Assembly (NCBI GenBank): GCA_017420185.1
Contig: JAFOJM010000007.1
Span: forward strand, 1-38,422
Origin: Candidatus Saccharimonadota bacterium
GTDB lineage: Bacteria > Patescibacteriota > Saccharimonadia > Saccharimonadales > Saccharimonadaceae
DNA: 38,422 bases
Direction of reading: 5' to 3'
Below, one piece after another: positions 13,826 through 22,184 of this stretch. The notes under the pieces are model-generated. The model searched no databases. It was not told the origin of the DNA and was given only the letters and a program-made list of their open reading frames with translations. Made by a program: the position numbers and the translations under genes. Numbering within the stretch: the first letter of the stretch is position 1; every line of letters begins with the position of its first letter.

Positions 13826-14617
13826 TTATTTACTTTCCTTTTCAGATTTTTCTCTAGCAAGTGCCCTATTGTACATATCGTCCATATGGTCTGGCTCTGT
13901 AGTGACAGCCATTTTGGCTTCGCAGAGAGACTTTACAGACTGGTTGTAATGCGCGACGTTGCTTAGCACGCTATTTTTGGACTGCTTGAGCCTCTCGGCA
14001 TAGCCTGGATAGAGTGCTAGCTTAGATACGCCGTTGATAATATAGGCTCTGCGGTCAGCGATTTCGTCGAGTAGCTTGTTGTACTCGTATTTCGCCATCA
14101 TGTATTCGTACAATTTGGCATTGGTGAGCTGCTTGGTGGCGGCATATGTCATAAAGCCCGTACCGATGTAGAGCAAAATCTGTAATCCGCCCATAACTAC
14201 ATTTTGCTGCAGTAGGAAATTCCCCTCCATGGTCTCGATATTCTTAAGATCTAGGCCTATACGTAGCCAAGCTAGATATATGCCTACTACCAACCATATA
14301 GCAATTTCTATGGTCTTGGTTTTGTATTTTACCTTTGTGTTGGCGCTCTGATAGCCAATTGCAGCCATAGAGAAGAAACATACCATACCAGTGATGATGG
14401 ATATTACTAGTGCACGAGGGTCATTTTTATCTACACTCATAACCTGGGCTAGAGAGTTATTGAGAAGTAGAGCGTCCGTAATCTCACTTGCAATCCCTAC
14501 AAGTAAGAAAATAACACTGACCCACGGAAAATGAATCCCATAATCACCGCCGTCTAAGCGTGGCTGCTCATCTTCTGGAGTAGTTGTAGTTGTAGTTTTT
14601 TTGCGAAAAATACTCAT
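13826..14617 (-). CDS. Four-helix membrane protein of the envelope operon
   Basis: This encodes 263 residues from ATG 14617, which shares its A with the TAA of the preceding gene (TAATG) and has GGAGA upstream; an ATG five codons earlier is less likely. After a T-rich, polar start (FRKKTTTTTTPEDEQPRLDG) there are about four hydrophobic segments (VSVIFLLVGIASEITDALLL; LVISIITGMVCFFSMAAIGY; IEIAIWLVVGIYLAWLRIGL; GGLQILLYIGTGFMTYAA), then a helical cytoplasmic tail. No family recognised. Its coupling to its neighbours points to a complex. Confidence 0.75.
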   Translation of the reverse strand: MSIFRKKTTTTTTPEDEQPRLDGGDYGIHFPWVSVIFLLVGIASEITDALLLNNSLAQVMSVDKNDPRALVISIITGMVCFFSMAAIGYQSANTKVKYKTKTIEIAIWLVVGIYLAWLRIGLDLKNIETMEGNFLLQQNVVMGGLQILLYIGTGFMTYAATKQLTNAKLYEYMMAKYEYNKLLDEIADRRAYIINGVSKLALYPGYAERLKQSKNSVLSNVAHYNQSVKSLCEAKMAVTTEPDHMDDMYNRALAREKSEKESK

Positions 14618-15114
14618 TATTTTTTCTCCCATTTTAGATTATCTACTAATTCTTCGTATTTAAGCTTGAGGCTTGCGGAGTCGTCGTAAAGCCTACAGTG
14701 GTCAACAGGGATGGTCGTGTCTGGATCCAAAGCCACAATAGCACGCCTAAGCCGCAGGTCGGCCTCTTTGGCACGCTCCATGAGCTCTTCGTAGCCGGTG
14801 TATTCTGCATAGATTTCGGCTTTGCCGTCCGCATAGAGCTGGTCTAGCTTGTTGGCTTTATTGATGAAGCGGTCTTCGATATTGAAATCTTTTTTGCTAA
14901 ACTTTGAATCTACGTATTGACGAACATAGAAGAGCGCTCTAGGGTCTAAGACTCCTTCTTGCTGTAGGTCGTTTACGGTCTCTTTTTGAAGCGCATCTAA
15001 CTCTTCTTTACTGATAACTTCGAGAGTAGATTTGGGCTTTTCCCATTCAGAAGAATCATCTTCTGAGCCGAAGAAATTCCGTACGATGGGTATCTTTTGT
15101 ATAAAATTATTCAT
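14617..15114 (-). CDS. Soluble helical protein of the envelope operon
   Basis: This encodes 165 residues, acidic and helical, without membrane segments (TLEVISKEELDALQKETVND; EELMERAKEADLRLRRAIVA). The TAA of the upstream gene ends directly before ATG 15114, and GAAAGGAA is the ribosome site inside that gene's end. It overlaps the next gene by one base. It is probably a cytoplasmic partner of the membrane components; no family recognised. Confidence 0.75.
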   Translation of the reverse strand: MNNFIQKIPIVRNFFGSEDDSSEWEKPKSTLEVISKEELDALQKETVNDLQQEGVLDPRALFYVRQYVDSKFSKKDFNIEDRFINKANKLDQLYADGKAEIYAEYTGYEELMERAKEADLRLRRAIVALDPDTTIPVDHCRLYDDSASLKLKYEELVDNLKWEKK

Positions 15115-15984
15115 TTATTTATTCCTTTCTTGAAGATTATTTATCCAGTATTCTGGTGCCATTAGCGAATCTATGACGTATTTGAGGCCATTTTTTTCAA
15201 TGGTTTTGGTGGCAATACGCGCGTAGTTTTCGCTGCGGATTTTGTAGTCTTGTTCTATTTTACTTTTTTGACTAATGTAAGCGATTTCGTGCCTACGAAT
15301 GTCGTCTTCTATGCTGTTGATTCGGATTTTTAGGTCTACTTTTTCTTCGATAAGCGCCTCTAGCTTGTTGCGTTCGGTTTTTCTTTCTCCTTCTAGGTAG
15401 AATTTTTGCGCACCTGTAGCAGCTCGGCTCAGCCTTTTGCTGATTTCTCCTAGTTTGTCTTCACTTGTGCGAATTTGCAAGGAAACTTTACCGATAGCTT
15501 CGTTGGTGTTGTCTAGGTCTTTTTTGAGTCCGCTGCAGATTTCTGCGTATTCTTCGGCGATTTTAACAAGTAGTGCGTTTCTGGAGACGACTAGTTGCTC
15601 CATGTATTTGGTATAGACGTGGTAGTTCCAGCGGCCATCGGGCTCTTTTTCGCGAAGATATACTTTCCAGTTTTTGATACCGTGCTGTTTGCCGTAATCT
15701 TGATTGATAAGTTTTCTATCTATGCGGCCATGGTATATATCTTTCCAGATACAGTGGTAAGCTATGGCGCCTTCGTATTTGGTAGACTCAACAATGAATA
15801 CTATTATTGGCACGATAACAAGGACAAAGACGATAAATATACTCCAGCTGCCGTTCATGACGCCTAGATTGTATAGTAGGATGCCCGTAAATAAATCTAT
15901 GAGGATAGCTATAGCAGTACAAAACACGATATTGAAGGTTTTGTTGTGCGCAATATAGTTGCTGTATTGTGAATATTCAATCAT
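15115..15984 (-). CDS. Two-helix membrane protein with long coiled coil
   Basis: This encodes 289 residues. Two hydrophobic helices lie near residues 17-40 (IVFCTAIAILIDLFTGILLY) and 47-66 (WSIFIVFVLVIVPIIVFIVE), followed by a large cytoplasmic domain. Residues about 140-250 are charged heptad-like helices (EAIGKVSLQIRTSEDKLGEI; GERKTERNKLEALIEEKVDL). AGAGGA precedes ATG 15984, one base after the stop of the OmpA-like gene. The layout recalls stator-type or secretion-scaffold proteins, but I recognise no family. Confidence 0.75.
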   Translation of the reverse strand: MIEYSQYSNYIAHNKTFNIVFCTAIAILIDLFTGILLYNLGVMNGSWSIFIVFVLVIVPIIVFIVESTKYEGAIAYHCIWKDIYHGRIDRKLINQDYGKQHGIKNWKVYLREKEPDGRWNYHVYTKYMEQLVVSRNALLVKIAEEYAEICSGLKKDLDNTNEAIGKVSLQIRTSEDKLGEISKRLSRAATGAQKFYLEGERKTERNKLEALIEEKVDLKIRINSIEDDIRRHEIAYISQKSKIEQDYKIRSENYARIATKTIEKNGLKYVIDSLMAPEYWINNLQERNK

Positions 15985-15985
15985 A

Positions 15986-17200
15986 TTAGTCCTCTAGAAC
16001 TTCTAGAATTACCGTCCTGTGTTCGACAGCTACACCGGTGTCACCACAGTAAGGTATTTCTTCGCGGTCATCTTGCGGGCCATCCACACCATTGACGGTA
16101 ATTTTGGACGTATCTACGTGTAACTCGCTCAAGATGTTGCGGATAACAGTAGCTCTATCGATACTTAGCTGGGTACCTTTGCCCTCTCCACATTTGGTCT
16201 GATAACCAGTGAGCTTGATACGCACCCCTGTGGTATCGTTGAAATTTTTGGCAAATTCACTGAGAATATCTTTGACTTCGTCGTAATTGATAAGATTGGC
16301 GGTGTTTTTGTCGAACTTTGCGATGTTGGCATTGAGGGAAAATTTGTACCCTGGCTTAAGCTCTCCAGGGACAATGGTAGGGTTGACCCAGTAATCAGTA
16401 GCAACAGACGTAGTGGTGTCACTGATATTGATGGATTTAGGGTTCATGCTGATACCTACATAGCTGAGTGCTGCTATGTAAATATTCTCGGTCTTGTTGA
16501 TTAAGCTCTGGGACAGTGGCAACTGGCCATTTGTTGTAAGCGTTTGTCCGGCCCCGTACCAGATAAGGCTGGTGCGCCCATAATCATTTTGACGGATATT
16601 GGAGTCTGATATTCTACCGGTGATATATTTTTCATCTTTAGACAATAGCCCATCAAAAGCAAAGTTCACAATGCCAGTATCGGATAGGCCTGATCCGTAA
16701 ACTATAATTAGCGGGCTCTCGGCGCCAGTACCTTTGAGGTAGCTAGCAGCTCGCATAATGGCTTCATAATAATTGGCACCACCTTCAGATGGAGATGTCT
16801 TGGCTGCCTCATTTATGCCTTTGATAAGCCTTTTGATTTGGCCTTGCTGATTGGCTTGATTGTGGTCTTTCTTCTCGATATATTTACTTGCTATTTCTAT
16901 AGAATACGGGTTGGCGGTAGCGGAATACATACATACGTTTGGTTTTTTGTCTAGCGGTGTGGCCGTAAATACATCTTTGACGGTTTCTTCAAAATTTTCG
17001 TTACTGAAATCCGGGGCGGGAGAATTAGCAACATTACCAACCACAAAACAAACCGCGTCGTGGTCGGCAGATGGAGACTCTGGGCCTTCGCCGCTTGACG
17101 GAGTCCCGTTTATTGACTTAATGGCAATGATAAGCAACAATATAATAACAACAAAACTAAAGAGCTTGTTGCTTTTCTTCTGCTTACTATGATGGTGCAT
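15986..17200 (-). CDS. Membrane-anchored vWA-like protein with OmpA-like C-terminal domain
   Basis: This encodes 404 residues from ATG 17200 (MHHHSKQKKSNKLF...). That start is chosen for AGAAAGGA 9 nt upstream; ATG 17242 in the same frame is an alternative but lies only 2 nt after a GGAGG. A single hydrophobic helix at about 14-32 is followed by a vWA-like region (DAVCFVVGNVA near 50; SPLIIVYGSGLSDTGIVNFA near 185). From about 285 there is an OmpA-like peptidoglycan-binding domain: FDKNTANLINYDEVKDILSE, VRIKLTGYQTKCGEG, LSIDRATVIRNIL, then EHRTVILEV. It probably ties an inner-membrane assembly to the wall. First gene of the operon. Confidence 0.75.
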   Translation of the reverse strand: MHHHSKQKKSNKLFSFVVIILLLIIAIKSINGTPSSGEGPESPSADHDAVCFVVGNVANSPAPDFSNENFEETVKDVFTATPLDKKPNVCMYSATANPYSIEIASKYIEKKDHNQANQQGQIKRLIKGINEAAKTSPSEGGANYYEAIMRAASYLKGTGAESPLIIVYGSGLSDTGIVNFAFDGLLSKDEKYITGRISDSNIRQNDYGRTSLIWYGAGQTLTTNGQLPLSQSLINKTENIYIAALSYVGISMNPKSINISDTTTSVATDYWVNPTIVPGELKPGYKFSLNANIAKFDKNTANLINYDEVKDILSEFAKNFNDTTGVRIKLTGYQTKCGEGKGTQLSIDRATVIRNILSELHVDTSKITVNGVDGPQDDREEIPYCGDTGVAVEHRTVILEVLED

Positions 17201-17371
17201 ATTGTATAATCCTTTCTTTAAGATAGGTAATGCATAGTGCATTACCTCCGTTAACCCGTAACGGGCATGCCGCCAAAACCCCTATCAGATATCGCCATGA
17301 GACTATCTGACTAGGAATAAGTGCAGCCCCTTACTTAATTCCATTATACCACATAATTCATAAAAAGTCAA
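17201..17371 (-). promoter_or_regulatory. Promoter and structured leader of the envelope operon
   Basis: Minus strand TTGACT (17371-17366), 17-nt spacer ending TGG, TATAAT (17348-17343), then about 140 nt to ATG 17200. Stems on the transcript: GGAA.TAAGT...ACTTATTCC, TCAGATA...TATCTGA, CCGTTA-CGGGT-TAACGG, and a perfect GGTAATGCA-CTA-TGCATTACC. The last stem contains ATG 17242 and a five-codon ORF (MHYLS) with GGAGG nine bases upstream. The arrangement suggests control of translation. No known riboswitch recognised. Confidence 0.65.
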
Positions 17372-17387
17372 TTATAATATCATTATT

Positions 17388-17522
17388 TGGCGTTATTGCA
17401 CAAATTATACGATGCCTGGTCACACTTCTATTCTTGAGACACACTCAAGGACCGTTCGGCCAAAGCCTATGGTCCCAATAATAGAGGTCGCGACCAGGCT
17501 TTAGGCTAATTATGCGCCAATG
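17388..17522 (+). repeat. Structured dispersed repeat, copy 1
   Basis: About 135 bp able to fold into nested stems. GCCTGGTC (17414-17421) pairs with GACCAGGC (17492-17499), CTTCTATT pairs with AATAGAGG, and an inner GGACC pairs with GGTCC. Copies 2 (29814) and 3 (31006) share the core CCAAAGCCTATGGTCCCAAT. A TATAAT at 17373-17378 lies just before it on the plus strand, so it might be transcribed. It separates the envelope operon from rlmH. Confidence 0.8.
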
Positions 17523-17535
17523 TCATGCCGTGTGT

Positions 17536-17541
17536 TATAAT
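17536..17541 (+). promoter_or_regulatory. Leaderless -10 box for rlmH
   Basis: TGTTATAAT ending 6 nt before ATG 17548. Confidence 0.75.
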
Positions 17542-17547
17542 GATGGC

Positions 17548-17979
17548 ATGATAAAAATAATTGCCGGTGGAAAGAAGAACGCTGGATGGGTGGCCGAGGC
17601 ATGCGAAGAGTACGAAAAGCGACTGCGTAAGCCTTTTGAGATAGCATGGATCTATATGCCAGAGGAAAAACTAGAAAAATACCTAGCCGAGTGGCCTTTT
17701 GGAGGACGAGAGTATGTGATGTGTTGCGATGAGCGCGGTGAAAATATATCATCACCCGAATTCGCCGGCAAGCTAGAGAAAGCTTTTGGCACCGGGCGTG
17801 AGATAGTGATACTGATAGGGGGTGCTTACGGCTTTACCGATACGGTGCGTGCTAAGTCAGATTTCGTCTGGAGCTTTTCTAAACTAGTATATCCGCATGG
17901 TATAGCCCGGGTGGTGTGCGCTGAGCAGATATATCGCGCATCGCAGATACTGAGTGGTGGACCGTATCACCACGAATAA
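17548..17979 (+). CDS. rlmH: 23S rRNA (pseudouridine1915-N3)-methyltransferase RlmH
   Basis: This encodes 143 residues, close to the usual 155-160. The SPOUT-fold signatures are visible: VILIGGAYGF near residue 91-100 (the knot and AdoMet-binding loop) and the family's C-terminal RASQILSGGPYHHE, ending in the conserved HxE-like tail. The enzyme methylates pseudouridine 1915 in helix 69 of 23S rRNA. ATG 17548 is preferred over the upstream open frame because of the leaderless -10 spacing. Its stop lies in an imperfect palindrome that also carries the tsaD promoter. Confidence 0.95.
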   Translation: MIKIIAGGKKNAGWVAEACEEYEKRLRKPFEIAWIYMPEEKLEKYLAEWPFGGREYVMCCDERGENISSPEFAGKLEKAFGTGREIVILIGGAYGFTDTVRAKSDFVWSFSKLVYPHGIARVVCAEQIYRASQILSGGPYHHE

Positions 17980-17996
17980 TTATTCGCGGTGTGATA
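17965..17996. promoter_or_regulatory. Palindrome joining the rlmH stop and the tsaD -10 box
   Basis: TATCAC...CGAATAATTATTCG...GTGATA forms an imperfect hairpin. Its left arm holds the last rlmH codons and its right arm runs into the tsaD -10 box (17995-18000). It could end rlmH transcription or place an operator on the tsaD promoter. Confidence 0.5.
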
Positions 17997-18000
17997 TAAT
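17995..18000 (+). promoter_or_regulatory. Leaderless -10 box for tsaD
   Basis: TGATATAAT ending 6 nt before ATG 18007. An ATG directly abutting the box at 18001 is too close to be transcribed, which decides the start. Confidence 0.75.
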
Positions 18001-18006
18001 ATGGAT

Positions 18007-19050
18007 ATGAAAATACTTGGCATAGAGACTAGTTGCGACGAGACAGCCGCTGCTGTAGTGCAAGATGGGACGGAGATTCTGTCAAACGTAGTAGTGAGCC
18101 AGATAGATATATTTGCCGAGTATGGCGGCGTGATACCAGAAGTAGCAGCTAGAAGCCATCTAGAAGCGATGATGCCAGTGATAAGAAAGGCTTTGGCGGA
18201 TGCTGAGTGCACCTGGGACGACATAAATGCAATAGCCGTGACTCACGCGCCAGGGCTACTGGGGTCGCTACTTATTGGCACCCTGACGGCACGTACTTTG
18301 GCGATACTGCACGATAAGCCACTATATGCCGTGCATCATCTTAAGTCGCACGTGTATGCGAATTGGCTGACAGGCGGACATGCGCCACAATTTCCTGTCT
18401 TGGCATTGGTAGTGTCTGGCGGGCATACGCAGATACTATATATGCCGGCGCACAATAAGTTTGAGATTGTAGGGACCACGCATGATGATGCCGTAGGGGA
18501 GTGCTTTGACAAGGTAGCGAAAATACTGGGACTACCCTACCCTGGCGGGCCAGCCATAGCCAAGGCGGCGCTTAACGGGGATGCGCATAAGTATAAACTA
18601 CCTCACCCAAAAGTAGCCGGACTTGATTTTTCTTTTTCTGGGCTAAAGACTGCGGTACTGCGAGCCGTACAAAAGGAGCTAGGGCTCCCTATATCACATC
18701 CGTCGTATGATCTAAAAAACCATCTGACGGCTAGCCAGGTGGCGGATTTTGCAGCGAGCTTTCAAAAAACAGCGATAGAGATATTGTGTGAAAAATTGAC
18801 TGCAGCTACGGAGCAGTACCCAGATGTGCAATCTGTAGTAATAGCCGGCGGCGTAAGCGCCAACAGGGCTCTACGGGATGCGCTGCCGGAAGCGTATTTC
18901 CCTACTCCGGCGCTATCTGGCGACAATGGTGCTATGGTGGCAGCAGCGGCATACTACGAGATTGTTTCTGGGGTGGAGCCTACCGACCCATATGCACTAA
19001 ATATCTACCCGAGAATATCGGTAGAAAATACTGGCACTGGGACTATTTGA
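18007..19050 (+). CDS. tsaD: tRNA N6-threonylcarbamoyladenosine transferase TsaD
   Basis: This encodes 347 residues, a normal length. The ASKHA-fold motifs are present: ILGIETSCDETAAAV at the N-terminus, HHLKSHVYANW near 105-115 with the HxxxH-type metal ligands, VVSGGHTQIL, DDAVGECFDKVAKILGLPYP, DFSFSGLKTAV and VIAGGVSANRALR. With TsaB, TsaC and TsaE (not in the window) it makes t6A37 in ANN-decoding tRNAs. The gene ends in TGA and overlaps the convergent helicase reading frame by 8 nt. Confidence 0.97.
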   Translation: MKILGIETSCDETAAAVVQDGTEILSNVVVSQIDIFAEYGGVIPEVAARSHLEAMMPVIRKALADAECTWDDINAIAVTHAPGLLGSLLIGTLTARTLAILHDKPLYAVHHLKSHVYANWLTGGHAPQFPVLALVVSGGHTQILYMPAHNKFEIVGTTHDDAVGECFDKVAKILGLPYPGGPAIAKAALNGDAHKYKLPHPKVAGLDFSFSGLKTAVLRAVQKELGLPISHPSYDLKNHLTASQVADFAASFQKTAIEILCEKLTAATEQYPDVQSVVIAGGVSANRALRDALPEAYFPTPALSGDNGAMVAAAAYYEIVSGVEPTDPYALNIYPRISVENTGTGTI

Positions 19051-20764
19051 TATCCTGAAAATCTATTTTGAGGAGTTTTTTGATGATACGGTGCAAATCT
19101 CCCTCTGGAATGCCGCCTAGGTCCGTGATGATTTTTGTCATGGCGGCGGCATCTAATGAAGCGATGATGGTGAGACAATGTTTGGTGCGACTCGAGGCTA
19201 CATAAAAAACATTTTTGGCATTGTCGTCTTTGAATGAATCTTCATCGAAATCTATCATAATGACCACGTCACTCTCGAGGCCTTTGTATTTGCGGGCTGT
19301 AGTGAATAGTATTCCTTCTCCATCGAGCTCATTTGTTAGGCGGTAGCCTCCGACTGATTCCCTGCCGGCCAGGATGGATTTTTGTAGAGTTTTGAGAGTG
19401 AGGATGGTGATTTGACTGCGCTTGAAGCCTTTTTCGGTGGTGTAGAAGCGGATAGTTTCGGCTATACCCTCAATGGCTCTCTCTATGGATGGGTAGTTGT
19501 TTAGGCAAGGTGTGTCCCCGCTGATTTATTGGGCCAGTATTACATTATCTATAGCTACGGGAGAATAAGCTGTGCTTGCAATCTCAAAGGTATTGCGGCA
19601 GTTTTTGCTAAGCACTAGCTGACAGTCTAGCTTTTTGAGCCAATTGATGGTGCTTTGGTCCCATTTGTGAACTAGCTGATTTTTGTCGTAGAAGACATAA
19701 AAATACCCGCCGGCCGCCTTGGTGATGTCTAGCAAAAATTCTAGGTGGTCTGCCGCGAAATCTTGGCCTTCGTCTATAATGATATGGTCAAACTGGTAAT
19801 TGTCACTAAATGAGTTTAATAGAAAATTTGTTATTGCTTCTGGCTCGGCATTTTCGTAGCCACCGGCTTTGGCATAGAGCTGATTAAGATTAGCGAAAGT
19901 GACATTGGGGAGCTCATCGGAGAAATTGTCCCTAAGATACTGGAGAATCAGCTTGTTGAAGCAAAGGAATAATATACTAGCGTCCTTGGGTAGGCGCCTG
20001 GCGCACTCTAGGGCTATCATGGTTTTACCAGTACCACTAGCACCGTGAATACCTGCAGTGCGCTGCTCTACTAGATAATCTAGCAGGCCAGCTTGCTCGC
20101 GCGTGAGCTGATTGAACAAGAAATCTCGCTCCTGGAGCTCTGATGAGATACTAGGTACGATACGAAAAGTAGGGGCAAAAACTTTGATTACGTCTTCTAT
20201 GAGCTGCTTGGGAGAGCCAGCGATAGCCTTGCCCTTGATACCGTTGCCACTGAATGCACGATTGATAGCCGCTTCTGGGCTGAAAAGGTCTGATTCGGTG
20301 AAAGTATTTGAGGATTGATATTCGGACGAGAGCTTTCCGCGGATTTCGGAACCTTTGATATCTGGGAACCAAACTGTAGGGATAATTTTGTAATTACTCA
20401 CCGCGGCATTAGGCGACTCCTCTAGGAGTGCACCAAAGCGATCTACGCTGCGCCATGCTTGGTCTAGTGGTGAGCATTTGAGTGGGTGCTCTACGCTGTC
20501 GCGATTTATAGAATACCATTGGCCGTCACGGTCACGCTTGATGCCGCCCCCCTTGACTTCTATTACCAAAAAACCTCGCGCGGGGTCAAAGACTAGAAAA
20601 TCCGCCTCGCCTTTTTGGTAGTGACCTTGGCGCTCGTTGCCCCATTTGACTGAGTAAAAAACACAGTAAGAGTCTGGAAGTTTTTTGAATGAGCTGTAGA
20701 CTCTCTTTTCGCCATTACTACCGTGATATTCGCCTGTTTGCCCTACTGGGATAAATATTGCCAT
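19043..20764 (-). pseudogene. NERD-domain UvrD-like helicase interrupted by an in-frame TAA
   Basis: From ATG 20764 the frame codes for 412 residues, stops at TAA 19528-19526, and continues in the same frame without another stop to 19043 (573 codons in all plus the TAA). The first part has a NERD nuclease-like domain (GEADFLVFDPARGFLVIEVK), Walker A GIHGASGTGKT, motif II IIIDEGQDF and a motif IV-like LSKNCRNTFEIAS. The part after the TAA carries motif V (FTTARKYKGLESDVVIM) and motif VI (FYVASSRTKHCLTII). The two pieces are clearly one helicase. A recent nonsense mutation, an assembly error or readthrough are the options. AAGGG precedes the start, with TATAAT 20 nt above. Confidence 0.85.
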
Positions 20765-20835
20765 TGATAACCCTTGTGGTTATTATTATATACCATTTAT
20801 CGTTATTTTGGGAGGAGATGACCAAACTTTAGTTA

Positions 20836-20974
20836 CTACATAATTCACCGTATTTCGGAAGCTACGCTTTGATGTAATCAGAGATTATACATCAAAGCTT
20901 CGCCCCTCCGGCGGCCAAATCCGCCTAAAGGCGGATGTGGCCTTGATGTTCCTCAATACTGGTGAATTATGTAG
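20836..20974. repeat. MITE-like hairpin element
   Basis: CTACATAATTCACC (20836-20849) and GGTGAATTATGTAG (20961-20974) are perfect 14-bp terminal inverted repeats, extended by GTATT/AATAC with one bulge. Inside are GCTTTGATGTAATC...GATTATACATCAAAGC (20866-20898) and ATCCGCCT-AA-AGGCGGAT (20919-20936) flanked by GGCC/GGCC. It carries no gene. The left end CCGTATTTCGGAAGCT recurs at 10750 and twice near 36800. No direct target duplication is obvious. Confidence 0.75.
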
Positions 20975-21057
20975 CTAGATTTCTAATACAAATGGATATT
21001 GGGATTTGATTGCGTTGGAAAGAAAAAGCCACCAGACGTGCTGGTGGCGAGTGAAGG

Positions 21058-21876
21058 CTAGAAGAAATATACTTCTCTGCCTTCGCTGTAGAATTGACCT
21101 TGGCTGTCTTCCGGTGGCCATTCGTCGATGGTGGCGTCTTCCGGTAGTACGTCAGTTTTGGCGTCCGGAGGAGCGCCAGCTGTGGACGCAGTGTCGCCAC
21201 TGTCGGCGCCGGCGGTATGGGGGCTGGTACAGGTATCGTCTATCTTCCAGTCGCTAGGGACGGGGTCGGGACGGTGCTGGCTATCACCGGGCTCGTCGCA
21301 GGACTCATCGTCGCAAGGCTCGTCGGCGGTCGGCGTAGAGCTGACATAAGCGTAGCCATATGCATCTACGGTGTCCGCGGAATCAGGCTCGTCATCACAG
21401 AGCTCGTCGATAGTCGGGCTGCTGGGCTTAGGGTCGGGGCCGGCCGGAGCGGGAACGCAGCGCTCATCAATGGCGCTAGAATAGCGTGCCCCAGCGAAAA
21501 GGGCCTTGACCTCCTGCACCCTATCGATGCAGTCCCAGAATGCCTGACGGGCCTCCGGCTTGATGCCGGTGTCCTTGAAGATGATATCGTTGATCCAGGA
21601 CGGATTCTGACGAATGACAGGGTTGTTGATCCCGTTGCCGATGGCCACGAGGAGATTCCTATGCGGAGACATCTCAGCGATAGTGGCGCTGATGGTTGTG
21701 GTAGCATCGCTCTTGGGCGACAGGCGACCAGCATCGATGGCCTCTTTAATGGCCACTATGACGTAGTCTTCGCCATCAGCGGGCGGTGCCTCGAGGAGAA
21801 CCTTCAGAGCCTCCTGGATCTTCTTGGGATCGTCGATGTACAAGCTCTCTACGAGCTTTCTTACTTCAATTAACAT
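21058..21876 (-). CDS. Unknown protein with acidic, Cys- and Pro-rich tail
   Basis: This encodes 272 residues from ATG 21876, chosen for AAAGGAG 8 nt upstream (the open frame extends 20 codons into the leader). Residues 1-130 look like a compact helical domain (ALKVLLEAPPADGEDYVIVA; EARQAFWDCIDRVQEVKALF). Residues 145-272 are low complexity, acidic and rich in P, D and S, with several cysteines (DELCDDEPDSADTVDAYGYA; DEPCDDESCDEPGDSQ). There is no signal peptide. No family recognised. Local GC is higher than in neighbouring genes. It belongs to the consensus-promoter group. Confidence 0.7.
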   Translation of the reverse strand: MLIEVRKLVESLYIDDPKKIQEALKVLLEAPPADGEDYVIVAIKEAIDAGRLSPKSDATTTISATIAEMSPHRNLLVAIGNGINNPVIRQNPSWINDIIFKDTGIKPEARQAFWDCIDRVQEVKALFAGARYSSAIDERCVPAPAGPDPKPSSPTIDELCDDEPDSADTVDAYGYAYVSSTPTADEPCDDESCDEPGDSQHRPDPVPSDWKIDDTCTSPHTAGADSGDTASTAGAPPDAKTDVLPEDATIDEWPPEDSQGQFYSEGREVYFF

Positions 21877-21971
21877 AATGTGCGCTCCTTTAAAATAAAT
21901 TTGAATATTCAAAACCGGAGAGATTTTGAATCTCATGGTGTAATTGTAGCATATTTGTGTGAATTTGTCAA
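21877..21971 (-). promoter_or_regulatory. Consensus promoter and leader of the 21876 gene
   Basis: Minus strand TTGACA (21971-21966), 17-nt spacer ending TGC, TACAAT (21948-21943). The leader of about 60 nt contains GAGATT-CAA-AATCTC and the palindrome TTGAATATTCAA before AAAGGAG. Confidence 0.8.
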
Positions 21972-22016
21972 TACTGGGAGGTGGTAGTGATGATTAGGGT
22001 TGAAGAGTGGGCAAAA

Positions 22017-22050
22017 ATCACGCGCCAAGTGGTGACAAGTGGCGCATGAT
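22017..22050. other. Intergenic hairpin
   Basis: ATCA.GCGCCA...TGGCGC.TGAT forms an imperfect stem around AGTGGTGACAAG, between the surface-protein gene end and the 21876 promoter. It may be part of the transcription end of the surface-protein gene. Confidence 0.4.
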
Positions 22051-22119
22051 AGAGAGCACTGGTAGCTGGGGATAATATTGGCTGGGGCTTGTGGGCGCTG
22101 AATGGGTGCCCTGGGATTA

Positions 22120-22144
22120 GTAGCCCCCACTAAGTGGGGGCTAC
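22120..22144 (-). terminator. Hairpin after the large surface-protein gene
   Basis: GTAGCCCCCAC-TAA-GTGGGGGCTAC is a perfect 11-bp stem located 40 nt downstream of the minus-strand stop. The T-run is missing, so it may be an RNA 3'-end protector rather than a classical terminator. Confidence 0.55.
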
Positions 22145-22184
22145 GCTGGGCTCTGAAAGGCTGGAAGTAGAAAAAGCTAAACTA

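Noticed and set aside
19043-19267. Independent small gene after the helicase
   Set aside because: It is in the same frame as the helicase, separated by one TAA with open frame between, and encodes its motif VI; it is the C-terminal end of that gene.
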